Positions 43,066-52,731 of a stretch of DNA of 64,000 nucleotides are shown here, piece after piece. The notes below the pieces were generated by a model. That model was not told where the DNA came from. It saw nothing but the letters and a program-made list of their open reading frames with translations, and made no database searches. Numbering within the stretch: position 1 is the stretch's first letter; every line of letters begins with the position of its first letter. This DNA comes from Neobacillus massiliamazoniensis (GTDB taxonomy: Bacteria > Bacillota > Bacilli > Bacillales > Cytobacillaceae): assembly GCF_001048695.1 (NCBI RefSeq), contig NZ_CVRB01000006.1, forward strand, positions 186,001 through 250,000. Direction: 5' to 3'. A program made the position numbers and the translations under genes.

Positions 43066-43704
43066 TCATTGTTTTTTCTGGATTCCCTCCATTAATATAG
43101 AGACAACTTGGTTTACAACCAATTTGGGATCACTTTTGCCGTCCCACCATAATGGAACTGCATTTGCCGTACTGAAAAGGGTATTGATAATAATTTTATC
43201 GTCAATTGATTTAAGTTGTTCAGGATTTTTTAAACGCCATTCCCGTAAACAAAGTAAATATGGTTCTACAATCGCCTTTTTAAATTTGATAATTTGGTCT
43301 TTATATGCGGGCGGAGCAGATTCATCTGAGCTTAATGTTGGAATAGAAGATGGAAAATCCTCAAGAAACAATAAAATATGAGCTTCTAACATTTTTGTGA
43401 GACGCGTCTGTGGGTCTTGAATAGATTTTGGCTGCTCGAGTTTTTCTAGCCAATAATCAAATACCACTTTGTAACAATTAAATAATAATTCATTTTTAGA
43501 TGAAAAATATCGATACAAAGCAGCCCTAGTCATCCCCATTTCTGAAGCAATATCTTCCAATGTTGTTTTGTAGTAGCCTTTTTTAGCAAACATTTTAAAT
43601 GCTGTTTTAATTATTTCCCTTTTCTGATTCACTCTATTTTGATGTATTCGTTCACTTACATTATTAGGTTTGGTTTCTTTTGTAAAACTATCAATGAAAT
43701 CCAC
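43066..43704 (-). CDS. TetR/AcrR-family regulator
   Basis: This 212-residue regulator has an N-terminal TetR helix-turn-helix: IIKTAFKMFAKKGYYKTTLEDIASEMGMTRAALYRYFSSKNELL is present in residues about 30-73. The C-terminal ligand domain is not specific. GTG 43704 follows GGAGG. The downstream same-strand neighbours in reading order are absent, and the thiolase/ferredoxin/P450/ligase genes lie upstream on the same strand, so it probably regulates them. FadR-type TetR proteins of Bacillus respond to acyl-CoA, which would fit an acyl-CoA ligase target, but that is inference. Confidence 0.82.
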   Translation of the reverse strand: MDFIDSFTKETKPNNVSERIHQNRVNQKREIIKTAFKMFAKKGYYKTTLEDIASEMGMTRAALYRYFSSKNELLFNCYKVVFDYWLEKLEQPKSIQDPQTRLTKMLEAHILLFLEDFPSSIPTLSSDESAPPAYKDQIIKFKKAIVEPYLLCLREWRLKNPEQLKSIDDKIIINTLFSTANAVPLWWDGKSDPKLVVNQVVSILMEGIQKKQ

Positions 43705-43961
43705 AACACTTTTCCTCCAGTATTAACAAAAAACAAAATATTTCTAAATGACGATATTTACATTATAATTAAGTTAATACTTTATATTTTCACCATTTTA
43801 CAAGAAAATCCTTCTTTTTAAAAAAATTGCTCCATATCTAGGAATAAAATAAACTGCTTCCATTATCCACAAAAAGAGTACATTATAAATGAAAAAGATT
43901 TATTAAGTATCCATTTATGCGGGGCTTGCCCATTTTTCCGCAGATATTAAACTATTGTTTT

Positions 43962-45140
43962 TTATTTTTTTAGAATAGTAACAGCTGCAACGGCATTTTC
44001 CAGTCCAAACATACCACCTGCATTTTGCGCTAGGGCCATTTTTACATTTTGAACTTGCTTAGAACCAGCTGTTCCACGAATTTGAGTTACCAATTCGCAA
44101 ATCTGACCAAGTCCAGTTGCACCTATTGGATGACCTTTTGCTTCAAGCCCTCCACTCGGATTTACAGGTTTTTTACCATTTATATAGGTTATTTTTTCTT
44201 CAATTAATTTTCCTGCCTCACCAAATTTACATAGACCCAGCTCTTCATAAGCCATCAACTCGGCTGAAGCAGCTGCATCATGAACCTCGAAAACGTCAAT
44301 CTCTTCTGGTCCAGCACTTGCGACTTGATAAGCAGCTCTACCAGTTTCTTCGATTACACTTGGCTCCCCAAAGGAGTGTTCTTTTCCTGAAAGGATAACT
44401 GAGGCGGCGACATAAATCGGTTTATTTGTTAATTGTTTAGCATATTTTGCAGAACATAGAACAACTGCGGCCGCACCATCACTGATGGGAGAACACATGT
44501 ATCTGGTAAAGGGATCTACGATTATCCGGTCATTAAGTACTTCTTCAATCGTTATTGGCTTTGATCTTTGAGCAAAAGGGTTTTTACTTCCATTTGTATG
44601 GTTTTTAGAAGCAACCATCGCTAGGTGTTTTTTAGTGACACCCGTTCGATTCATATATTCTCTAGCTTTCCTGGCATAGACATCCATAAAAATACTATGA
44701 GACATGCTTGAGGCTTCTATTAAATACTTCATCTCTTCAACATCTACTCCACCTTCAAAAGCTTTAAACGTGACTGTTCGATCTTCATGCGTCATTTTTT
44801 CAACACCGAGAACTAATACACAATCATACAAGCCTGCTTGTATAGCAACTGAAGCTAAATGTAGAGCAGAGGAGGAACTCGCACAAGCATTTTCAATGTT
44901 AAAAATAGGTATGCCACCCATACCAATAGAGCGCAAGATGACTTGACCTCTAATCAATTCCTGACCAGTTACTACTCCAGCAACTGCATTCCCAACATAT
45001 GCTGCTTGGATTGCTTCCTTTGGTACACCTGCATCATCTAGAGCCTTCATGATTGCTTCATTACCGAGCTGTTTAAGCCCTTTTTCAAGAAACTTACCAA
45101 ATGACGTCATCCCGATACCACAAATTACAACATCATTCAT
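43962..45140 (-). CDS. Thiolase-like protein (SCP-x/acetyl-CoA acetyltransferase-like)
   Basis: This 392-residue thiolase-superfamily protein has the nucleophilic Cys in ENACASSSSALHLA and the His in GHPIGATG. The second catalytic cysteine is not where classical thiolases (CxGGG) or SCP2 thiolases (HDCF) have it: these positions read QNAGG and HDAAAS. This resembles the thiolase-like lyases that cleave acyl-CoA side chains by retro-aldol chemistry. ATG 45140 follows AAGGAG. It lies with a ferredoxin, a P450 and an acyl-CoA ligase, so it may cut a CoA-bound substrate that the P450 has hydroxylated. Confidence 0.78.
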   Translation of the reverse strand: MNDVVICGIGMTSFGKFLEKGLKQLGNEAIMKALDDAGVPKEAIQAAYVGNAVAGVVTGQELIRGQVILRSIGMGGIPIFNIENACASSSSALHLASVAIQAGLYDCVLVLGVEKMTHEDRTVTFKAFEGGVDVEEMKYLIEASSMSHSIFMDVYARKAREYMNRTGVTKKHLAMVASKNHTNGSKNPFAQRSKPITIEEVLNDRIIVDPFTRYMCSPISDGAAAVVLCSAKYAKQLTNKPIYVAASVILSGKEHSFGEPSVIEETGRAAYQVASAGPEEIDVFEVHDAAASAELMAYEELGLCKFGEAGKLIEEKITYINGKKPVNPSGGLEAKGHPIGATGLGQICELVTQIRGTAGSKQVQNVKMALAQNAGGMFGLENAVAAVTILKK

Positions 45141-45164
45141 AAAAAAGTTTTCTCCTTCAAAAAA

Positions 45165-45371
45165 TTATTGTTTATCCTTTTCAATCGTAATTGCGCCTAC
45201 CGGACAACTATCAACTGCTTCTTGAATTTTATTAATATCATTTCCATCTACATTTACGACTGTTGATTTTCCCTCTGAATCTAATGTAAATGTCTGTGCT
45301 GCATAATAAATACATGTTGTCGATCCTATGCACTTATTTTTGTCCACATATACCCTAATTTTATTGCCCAT
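45165..45371 (-). CDS. [3Fe-4S]-type ferredoxin
   Basis: This 68-residue ferredoxin has Cys-x5-Cys near the N-terminus (CIGSTTC) and a late Cys-Pro (SCPVGAI). The missing middle Cys makes it a [3Fe-4S] type, as in small ferredoxins that feed electrons to bacterial P450s. The P450 gene lies 24 bases upstream on the same strand. The start is ATG 45371 or TTG 45377, both after GAGGG. The reductase is not in the window. Confidence 0.87.
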   Translation of the reverse strand: MGNKIRVYVDKNKCIGSTTCIYYAAQTFTLDSEGKSTVVNVDGNDINKIQEAVDSCPVGAITIEKDKQ

Positions 45372-45395
45372 GTTCAATCCATCCCTCTTGGAAGA

Positions 45396-46601
45396 TTAGT
45401 CGAAAATTATCGGTAACTGCTTTAGTGCTCGGCTAATAATGTTTGGTTGCCAATCCAAGTCTGTCCTTTCTAATCGAATATTTTTAAGACGATTTAAAAC
45501 TTGATTGATCGCTATCGTTGATTCGAGTCTGGCTAAAGGAGCTCCTAAGCAATAATGAATCCCCTTACCAAATCCGAGGTGATGATTGGACTGTCTTGCA
45601 ATATCTAATTTATCCGGATTTTCAAATACTTCTGGATCACGATTTGCTATGTTTTGCATTAAAAGGACACGTTGACCCTTTTTAATTCTTTTGTCCTCTA
45701 TTTGAACATCTTCCTTGGCTATTCTCATAATTGCTTTACTGGGACCTTCATATCGAAGTAACTCTTCAATCGCTGTATTAATTAGTGAAGGGTTTGATCT
45801 TAATTTTTCAAGCTGGTCAGGATTTTTAAGGAGTGAATATAAACCATTTGCAATTAAGTTGGTTGTTGTTTCATGTCCGCCAAATATAAGCAACGTGCAT
45901 GTGGAGATCACCTCACCCATTGAAAGGGCATCCCCTTTTTCTTTTGCATTTACAAGTGCCGTAATTAAATCATCTTGTGAATTCTTTTGACGAGCCTGAA
46001 CCACATCTTCCAAATAATAAACCATTTGTTGCAAGCCATTCTTTGCCCGTTCGTGTCTATTGGTTTCTTTAACCGCTCCAAAAACTAGCAACAACAAATC
46101 GTCAGACCATTGCTTTAATAAATCTCTGTCTTCATCAGGTAACCCAAGCATTTTAGAGATGACCAAAATGGGTAATAGAAAGGCATAATCACGGATAACA
46201 TCCATTTTTTTTGAACTTTCTACTTGATTCAGCAAGGAATCAGTAATTTCGTGCATAAATGGTCGCATTTCTTCGACAGCTTTCGGTGTAAATGCTTTAT
46301 TTACCAACATCCGAATCCGAGTGTGATTGGGTGGATCATTAAACACCATCCATTTTGAAAGAATCTCATAAGTAGAAGCCATGTCCAGCACCATCTGTTC
46401 TGGCATATTTTTTGATGGTCTAATCCGTTCAGCGGTAAAACGATGATCTAATAATATTTTGTTAATATCATGATATCGTGTAAAAACCCATCCATTCCAT
46501 CGCTCATTCCAATAGATTGGATCTTCTTTTCTTAATTGATGAAAATAGGGATATGGATTATTCACAACTTCTTTATCTAGTAAATCTTCAATCAATGGCA
46601 T
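45396..46601 (-). CDS. Cytochrome P450
   Basis: This 401-residue soluble bacterial P450 has the I-helix oxygen-activation motif FGGHETTTN, the K-helix ExxR in EELLRYEG (variant context), and the heme loop FGKGIHYCLGAPLAR with the Cys ligand. ATG 46601 follows GGAGG by nine bases; the longer frame to 46637 has no binding site. The ferredoxin directly downstream is its probable electron donor. Length and motifs fit class I hydroxylases acting on terpenoids, fatty acids or ring compounds. The substrate cannot be read from sequence. Confidence 0.92.
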   Translation of the reverse strand: MPLIEDLLDKEVVNNPYPYFHQLRKEDPIYWNERWNGWVFTRYHDINKILLDHRFTAERIRPSKNMPEQMVLDMASTYEILSKWMVFNDPPNHTRIRMLVNKAFTPKAVEEMRPFMHEITDSLLNQVESSKKMDVIRDYAFLLPILVISKMLGLPDEDRDLLKQWSDDLLLLVFGAVKETNRHERAKNGLQQMVYYLEDVVQARQKNSQDDLITALVNAKEKGDALSMGEVISTCTLLIFGGHETTTNLIANGLYSLLKNPDQLEKLRSNPSLINTAIEELLRYEGPSKAIMRIAKEDVQIEDKRIKKGQRVLLMQNIANRDPEVFENPDKLDIARQSNHHLGFGKGIHYCLGAPLARLESTIAINQVLNRLKNIRLERTDLDWQPNIISRALKQLPIIFD

Positions 46602-46712
46602 TTGATCATTCCTCCAGGTTAAATAAGAATGTAACAAGGTGAATATTATCTGCTATTCTGATAGTTTTTAAAGAAGAGAATTTCCTTATTTATGCTTGTT
46701 GACCTGCTGAAA

Positions 46713-48665
46713 TTATTGCTTATTGTCGACTGCTATTAGACTTTTCTTAAATCTAGCTTCATCTGGTTTAAGCAATCCAACAATGCCATCTTTTTTAATT
46801 AACTCTGCGATTTTCTCATTAAAATCAGTATTATTTTTTAAGTGTTCCAACGCCTGATTTGGCGTTAAGGAAGTTTCTTCTATTTTTATTAGCTCACGAT
46901 CCAACAATTTTGATGGAACGCTTTTCATAAAGTGGTGAAATTTTTCTACAACTTTATCTTCCTCGTCAAGTTCTCCCCAGAAATCAACCAGACGCTGCTT
47001 TAAAACTTTACCAGCAGGATTTGCTGGTAGTTCCTTTGCAAAAACCACATATTCCGGCACTTCATAATAGGTTACAAGTTTACTGCAATATTCCCTTATT
47101 TCTTGAGGAGAACTCGTTTGCCCAGGTTTTAGCACAATTACTGCTTTTACTCTCTCAGCAAAAAGATGATCCGGCACACCAACTACTGCTGCTCTTAAAA
47201 CTTTATCATTTAGATATAATTGATTTTCCACTCCGATACAATAAACGTTCTGTCCGCCTCTTACAATCATGTCTTTTTTACGATCAAGCAGCCAAAGATA
47301 GCCTTCCTCATCAATTTTTGCCCAATCTCCGGAAAGTACATATCCATCCTTGCGAAAAGTTTCGTTGGTTTTTTCGTTATCTTCCCAATATCCTGCATTC
47401 GTTTGCTGTCCTTTATAAGCTACTTCACCAATTTGATTAGGTTCGGTAATTTCATTTCCCTCTTCATCAAAAACAGTAATTTCAGTACAAGCAGTAGCTA
47501 GTCCACAGGAAGTAATCTTTCTAATTGCATCTTCCGTTGGCAAACCAAACCCTGTTGCAGTACTTTCTGAAACAGAGCCAGCATTAACTGCGGCAATAAG
47601 AGAAAATTCTTTCATAAGCTGATTTATAAAACTTTCAGAAGATGCGTGTCCTCCAAATGCTAGTTTCGTTAATGAAGAACAATCATGTTTTTTAAATTCA
47701 GGATGATTCATGATAAATGTGAGCATGATTGGGGCTGCTACGGCAAATGTAGCTTTTTCTTTTTCGATTAATTTAATTGCGTCTAAAGGAGAAAACGCTT
47801 CCATCACAACGGATTTTGCCCCAACTAATAGCGCAGGCATAATATCACAATAAACAGCTGTATTATGGTACAAGGGGGGCATACAGATATTAACATCTTC
47901 AGACGACAACCCATAAACCATATCTCGTATTGTTTGAGCACAAGCTAGAGCATTCGAGTGTAAAGTCATCGTTCCCTTTGGACTCCCTGTTGTACCAGAA
48001 GTAAAGGAAATTGCACACAAGTCCCATTCATCTACTTCTTCCGAAACATTTGCAATTTGATTATTTAATAGGTCTGAAAATGGCACACAATTTTCCGATA
48101 CCTTTTGGTTACCAGTAACAAAAATTACTTCTACATGATGTAATTTATCTCTGATTTCCTTTACTTTTTCCCACATATAAGGTGAAACCACTAAGATTTT
48201 TGATCTTACTTTATTTACTTGAGTAGCGATCCCTTCAGCAGACAGACCTAAATTAATTGGTACAGCTATTCCACCCAACTTTATAGCACCGAAAAAACTA
48301 TAAATATATTCTGGACTTCCTCCGGTTATAATGGCTAAACGATCGCCTTTCTTATAATCGTATTTGTATCTTAATGAATAAGCTACACTATTTACTTTAA
48401 GACCCATTTCTCTCCACGTCATTCGTGTTCCGGATGGATGAAAAATATACGCTTCTTTATCTGGAAAATCTTTTATATTCTTTTCAAGGACCTCCGTAAT
48501 ACTTTTTGGTCTGTCTTTATAGGCATATATCTCAGCGCCTTCCCATTGAATCCCCCTGTTAAATGGAACCTTTACCTTTTCAACTTTTTCATTGAGTTCT
48601 GGATACTGATCCCTCCATGATTTTGCCATTCCTTTTACAACGCCATTCACTTTCCATGCTGGCAT
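46713..48665 (-). CDS. Acyl-CoA synthetase (AMP-forming) with C-terminal extension
   Basis: This 650-residue adenylate-forming ligase has the P-loop-like ISFTSGTTGSPKGTM, the LSGDWAKIDEEGYLWLLDRKKD hinge region and the catalytic Lys in NPAGKVLKQR. It activates a carboxylic acid with ATP and CoA. About 92 residues follow the catalytic lysine motif, mostly charged and helical, longer than usual in FadD or CaiC proteins. ATG 48665 follows AAGGAG by nine bases; an open upstream extension lacks a binding site. It is the first gene of the ligase/P450/ferredoxin/thiolase set. Substrate is unknown. Confidence 0.85.
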   Translation of the reverse strand: MPAWKVNGVVKGMAKSWRDQYPELNEKVEKVKVPFNRGIQWEGAEIYAYKDRPKSITEVLEKNIKDFPDKEAYIFHPSGTRMTWREMGLKVNSVAYSLRYKYDYKKGDRLAIITGGSPEYIYSFFGAIKLGGIAVPINLGLSAEGIATQVNKVRSKILVVSPYMWEKVKEIRDKLHHVEVIFVTGNQKVSENCVPFSDLLNNQIANVSEEVDEWDLCAISFTSGTTGSPKGTMTLHSNALACAQTIRDMVYGLSSEDVNICMPPLYHNTAVYCDIMPALLVGAKSVVMEAFSPLDAIKLIEKEKATFAVAAPIMLTFIMNHPEFKKHDCSSLTKLAFGGHASSESFINQLMKEFSLIAAVNAGSVSESTATGFGLPTEDAIRKITSCGLATACTEITVFDEEGNEITEPNQIGEVAYKGQQTNAGYWEDNEKTNETFRKDGYVLSGDWAKIDEEGYLWLLDRKKDMIVRGGQNVYCIGVENQLYLNDKVLRAAVVGVPDHLFAERVKAVIVLKPGQTSSPQEIREYCSKLVTYYEVPEYVVFAKELPANPAGKVLKQRLVDFWGELDEEDKVVEKFHHFMKSVPSKLLDRELIKIEETSLTPNQALEHLKNNTDFNEKIAELIKKDGIVGLLKPDEARFKKSLIAVDNKQ

Positions 48666-48929
48666 AATAACAAACTCCTTCCAGATATATTTAAAATTAC
48701 AACCTGAAATAATCCAATAGGACAAAAAAATTAAAAAGAGAGAATGCCCCTTTAAAATTTTCTATCAGCTAGAGATGCTATTCTTTTTCCTAAAATACGT
48801 TTGAATAAAATAAGAAAGGTAAGTTATATAAGTACGGATACCTCAGAGGATGTTTTACAAAAGTACTATATTTTTTTGGGAGAACACGCTCATGCTTTTT
48901 TCTAAATCCTGTAGTAGCTAAATGATGAA

Positions 48930-49068
48930 TTAACCTTTAGCTTCATGAAGTTTGTTAAGAAGAAGGGTAAAATTGGATTCTAATTTTTTGATACATTGAT
49001 AAATAGGTAGATCAAAGGAACCAGCTAATGCTTTTTCGTACGTTTGATAATTTTCTACTTATCGCAAT
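48930..49068 (-). pseudogene. Possible gene remnant of unknown family
   Basis: A 45-codon minus-strand frame, open between two stops, reads VENYQTYEKALAGSFDLPIY then QCIKKLESNFTLLLNKLHEA. Composition looks coding, helical and charged. There is no start or binding site. The rest of the 48.7-49.2 kb gap has nothing recognisable. Confidence 0.3.
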
Positions 49069-49244
49069 AATCCAGGTGTTTTGACAGATAAAAATCAATA
49101 TTCGATAACTGTATATAGACAGTGAATACAATAAAAATAATAACTCTCGAGTAACTTTTTTGTCAACAGAATTTTCTGAATAAACAATAATTAATTTGTG
49201 ATTAATGATGAATTAATAGTTTCATTTTCACAAGTGAATCAATT

Positions 49245-49278
49245 AAAAAAGACCGAACATGGGTTAACATGTCCGGTC
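49245..49278 (-). terminator. Terminator of the ABC transporter operon
   Basis: GACCGAACATG (49251-49261) pairs with CATGTCCGGTC (49268-49278); six Ts follow on the minus strand. It lies about 140 bases after the last permease gene. Confidence 0.85.
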
Positions 49279-49415
49279 CAGCAATAGATGGTTCCCTTAA
49301 TAAAGATGGGCTATCCGATTGAATAAGCCACTCAAGGGTGGATTATTTATTATGGTTTAATGACAATATGGCTACGATTAAGCTGGCAAATGCATTGCAC
49401 CGCAGGAAAAGCGGA

Positions 49416-50246
49416 TCAACCCTTCACTCCAGTTAAAGCAATTCCTTCGACAATACGCCGTTGAAAAATTAAAAATACAATAATCATTGGAATCACCGAA
49501 AGCGTACTCATCCCCATAATCGTATTCCATTGGATTCCACCACCATCCCCTGTCGCGTACATAGATATCCCAACAGGAAGAGTTCTCATACTGTCCGTAG
49601 AAATAACAATAACTGGCCATAAATAGGCATTCCAATTCCCTAAAAATGTAATAATTCCAAGTGCCGACAATGCCGGCTTTACCTGGGGAAGGGCCACACG
49701 CCACCAGATTTTAAACTCGCTCATGCCGTCAATTCTCGCCGCATCCAATAGCTCATCTGGAATCCCTAACATGAACTGGCGCATCAGAAATACACCAAAA
49801 GCTTCAATTAACCCTGGGAACATGATGCCTAGATACGTGTCAATTAAGCTTACCTTTGTCCCCATTACATACCATGGGATCACAAGCATCTCAGTTGGTA
49901 TCATCAGCGTGCTTAAAATCAATATAAAAATAGCTTTAGCTCCGGGAAATTTATATTTCGCTAAAGTATAGCCAATCAGCGAATTAAAAATTAAACTACT
50001 AATGGTCACAATGATTCCGATGATAATGCTGTTAAGATACCACGTTAAAAAATCTGTTTTTTGAAAAATATAGCGATAGGCAGAAAAATCAAGCTTATGA
50101 GGCCAGAACGAAAAACTATAAAAATCCGGTAAGCTCTTAACTGATGATAAAATCATCCACAGAAACGGAAATGCAACGACAACAACCCCTGCCAGTAAAA
50201 ATAAATGAATGAAGAATTCAAACCCATTTACTTTTTTCTTTTTCAA
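49416..50246 (-). CDS. Sugar-type ABC transporter permease (MalG type)
   Basis: This 276-residue protein with six helices has the permease EAA loop DAARIDGMSEFKIWWRVALP, where the shared ATPase docks. It is the MalG-type (CUT1) partner. The start is TTG 50246 close to a GGTGAGGAG. The gene follows the other permease by 13 bases. No ATPase gene is present in the operon, as is common in Bacillus, where MsmX serves several importers. Confidence 0.88.
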   Translation of the reverse strand: MKKKKVNGFEFFIHLFLLAGVVVVAFPFLWMILSSVKSLPDFYSFSFWPHKLDFSAYRYIFQKTDFLTWYLNSIIIGIIVTISSLIFNSLIGYTLAKYKFPGAKAIFILILSTLMIPTEMLVIPWYVMGTKVSLIDTYLGIMFPGLIEAFGVFLMRQFMLGIPDELLDAARIDGMSEFKIWWRVALPQVKPALSALGIITFLGNWNAYLWPVIVISTDSMRTLPVGISMYATGDGGGIQWNTIMGMSTLSVIPMIIVFLIFQRRIVEGIALTGVKG

Positions 50247-50259
50247 AACTCCTCACCCC

Positions 50260-51201
50260 CTAGTACTCATAGCTTTTATTCAGTACCTTCATTTGCAAAA
50301 GAGTAACTAGCAAAATGAAGATAAATAATACGACCGCAATGGCCGATGCATACTCCATATTAAATTCCTGGAAGGCACTTTGATACATATACACTACAAT
50401 GCTAAGCGTGCTGTTCAACGGACCGCCAGCGCTGGCGCCGCTTCCCGCTGTTAGATTCTGGATTTGCGTAAAGGTTTGCAGCGCCTGAATCACTCCTGTC
50501 ACGGTCAAGAAAACAATTGTCGGATTGAGAAGCGGGAAGGTAATTTTCCAAAAAGTTTTCCAGCGTCCTGCTCCGTCAATTTGCGCTGCTTCATATAAAT
50601 GCTTTGGTACACCCTGGAGCCCAGCCATGAAAATCAACATACTAAAGCCCATCGACTGCCAAATCATCACTATACTTACGCAAAACAAAGATTCCTTCGG
50701 ATCTCTTAACCAGTTTTGAGGATGAATCCCAAACCAGTTAATGAACACATTTAAGAAACCAACGCTTGGATCATACATTAGGCGCCATACCCAGCTGATG
50801 GCGACAACTGAGGTAATATAGGGAATAAAATAAATCATCCGGTAAAACCAACGCCAATGCCGGACCCGTTCAATCGCAAGCGCAACGATAAGGCTTAACC
50901 CCATTTGCAGCGGAACCGTGATAACGACATATTTGCACGTGTTCCAAACTGATTTCCAAAAAGCTTGGTCCTTCATTAAATGCTGGTAGTTTCTTAATGT
51001 AAATCCTCCACCATTTTGCATTGAAAAGGACATAGAAAAGGAATATAAAGTTGGAAAAATACGAATGCATAGGAAGAACAATAGCGGGATCGCCAGAAAC
51101 GAGTAAGCAACTAAGGTTTGCTTTGTCTTCAGCTTTAGTGGCGGTTTATTCCCCTTTTCTACTAATGGTTTCCTCCTATCAACTATACTTGGTTGGGCCA
51201 C
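50260..51201 (-). CDS. Sugar-type ABC transporter permease (MalF type)
   Basis: This 313-residue permease with six helices starts after a charged cytoplasmic tail of about 30 residues. The EAA loop is YEAAQIDGAGRWKTFWKITFP. It pairs with the MalG-type permease directly downstream, in the CUT1 family of oligosaccharide and glycoside importers. GTG 51201 follows AAAGGAGGG. The binding-protein gene lies 178 bases upstream. Confidence 0.88.
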   Translation of the reverse strand: MAQPSIVDRRKPLVEKGNKPPLKLKTKQTLVAYSFLAIPLLFFLCIRIFPTLYSFSMSFSMQNGGGFTLRNYQHLMKDQAFWKSVWNTCKYVVITVPLQMGLSLIVALAIERVRHWRWFYRMIYFIPYITSVVAISWVWRLMYDPSVGFLNVFINWFGIHPQNWLRDPKESLFCVSIVMIWQSMGFSMLIFMAGLQGVPKHLYEAAQIDGAGRWKTFWKITFPLLNPTIVFLTVTGVIQALQTFTQIQNLTAGSGASAGGPLNSTLSIVVYMYQSAFQEFNMEYASAIAVVLFIFILLVTLLQMKVLNKSYEY

Positions 51202-51379
51202 CTATGTAACCCTCCTTTCATTTGAGGGGAACGCTTGGGGAGACCATTAATGCGGGATTGGGATCAGTCCTTCTAAGCGTTCAGAATATTTTTTAAAGAG
51301 GCGGTACCAATAGAAATAATACCGCCCGCTAAAAATCTGTCTCACTTTTCAACTATTATTTTGGGACAGCTTTCCATGC

Positions 51380-52699
51380 TTATTGAGTACTAAAATAATC
51401 ATCCCGAATTTGCTGTTGCTCTTTAACCAGGCTGTCGAAGGTTTTGTTGATTGGTTCATTGTTCAATAAAATTTTATCAATTTGATTAGCGATCGATGTA
51501 CGTTCCTTTGCTTCATCCACAAAGAAGGTAGCATGGGCACTCTTCAGACCTTGCACAAATGGTCCATAGATAGGATCCTTGTTGATGGAATCGTCATTAG
51601 CAAACGATGCGAATGCTGGTAGTTCTCCAACGTTTTTCAACCAATCCTTCTGCGTTTCTTCTGAAATGAGGAATTTAAGAAACTTTTCTGATGCTTTCAG
51701 TTTGTCACCTTTTACACCTTTAGCAATTCCGTTTGTCCAAAACGATCCAAAGTTCGACTTAAGTCCGTCTTTTTCTTTTACAGGAAGGGTCGTAACACCC
51801 CAATCAAATTTTGCAGCATCTTTAATGGCTTTAATGTTAAAGGAACCGTCAATGATGATGCCGGCTTTTCCTGCCTTGAAGGCAGTACTATAATCTGTCA
51901 GGAAATTTGGTTCGCCAATTTTTTCCTGTTTGTTCATGTTAATCCAATACGTAAAGGCATCAAGTCCTTTAGATGAAGAATTCCACTGAACCTTTTTTCC
52001 ATCCTTACTAAATGGCTCAACACCCCATTGGCGAAGGAATACTTCTTCAAAGGCATGATATCCCTGACCATTTACATCCCAAGCAAATCCTTCCTGCTCT
52101 AATTTCCCACTGGCATCGCGCTTGGTCATTTTTTTAGCATCATCAATAAGTTCATCCCAAGTTTTTGGCGGGCTGTTAGGGTCAAGTCCAGCTGCTTTAA
52201 ACATGTCTTTGTTATAAAATAGAGCGAGTGAACGGACGGCGATTGGAAGTGTGTAATATTTTCCATCAATCTTAGAAGCTTGAATCATAGGAATATATTT
52301 TTTTTCAATTTCTGAGGTGGTCATTAAATCTTGAGGAATAGGTTGAAGATATCCTTGCTTGATGTATTGTGGCAGCCAGCCATAGTAGAGGTTCAAAATA
52401 TCTGGGCCTGTACCAGCGTGCATTGCAGCGGCAACCTTTTGGTTGTACTGGTCATAAGGGAAATCTTGTGTGACAACAGTGATATTCGGATTTTGATCCT
52501 CAAACTTTTTAATTAAACTCTTAATTTCATCTACCTTAGCCGGGAAAGTGTACTGCCAATAAGTAATCGTGACTTTGGTATTATTGTCAGATTTAGTTTC
52601 CTTAGAAGAAGTTTCCTTGCTGCTGTTACTACATCCTGTAAGTGCTACCAGACTGAGCATCATCATGACAACAAGAAATTTAAAAAGCTTTTTTTTCAC
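51380..52699 (-). CDS. Extracellular solute-binding lipoprotein (family 1)
   Basis: This 439-residue binding protein has a lipoprotein signal: KKK, a hydrophobic stretch and the lipobox LVALTGC, giving Cys at about residue 23 of the mature start. The body is of the family-1 (sugar) type, with FEDQNPNITV near the N-terminus and MAxAGTGPDIL-like MHAGTGPDILNLYYG. GTG 52699 is the start, six bases after AAAGGGGGC; ATG 52720 lies within the binding-site region. It captures the substrate of the permeases downstream. The ligand is not known. Confidence 0.88.
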   Translation of the reverse strand: MKKKLFKFLVVMMMLSLVALTGCSNSSKETSSKETKSDNNTKVTITYWQYTFPAKVDEIKSLIKKFEDQNPNITVVTQDFPYDQYNQKVAAAMHAGTGPDILNLYYGWLPQYIKQGYLQPIPQDLMTTSEIEKKYIPMIQASKIDGKYYTLPIAVRSLALFYNKDMFKAAGLDPNSPPKTWDELIDDAKKMTKRDASGKLEQEGFAWDVNGQGYHAFEEVFLRQWGVEPFSKDGKKVQWNSSSKGLDAFTYWINMNKQEKIGEPNFLTDYSTAFKAGKAGIIIDGSFNIKAIKDAAKFDWGVTTLPVKEKDGLKSNFGSFWTNGIAKGVKGDKLKASEKFLKFLISEETQKDWLKNVGELPAFASFANDDSINKDPIYGPFVQGLKSAHATFFVDEAKERTSIANQIDKILLNNEPINKTFDSLVKEQQQIRDDYFSTQ

Positions 52700-52731
52700 A
52701 TAAAAGCCCCCTTTTAACATTTTTTTATTTC

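Noticed and set aside
47021..47440. 139-codon plus-strand frame opposite the acyl-CoA ligase gene
   Set aside because: It is rich in Leu, Gln and His as expected of an antisense frame, with no binding site.
49378..49704. 108-codon minus-strand frame inside the MalG-type permease gene
   Set aside because: It lies in another frame of a clear permease gene and its Trp/Tyr/Cys-rich product is typical of a shadow frame.
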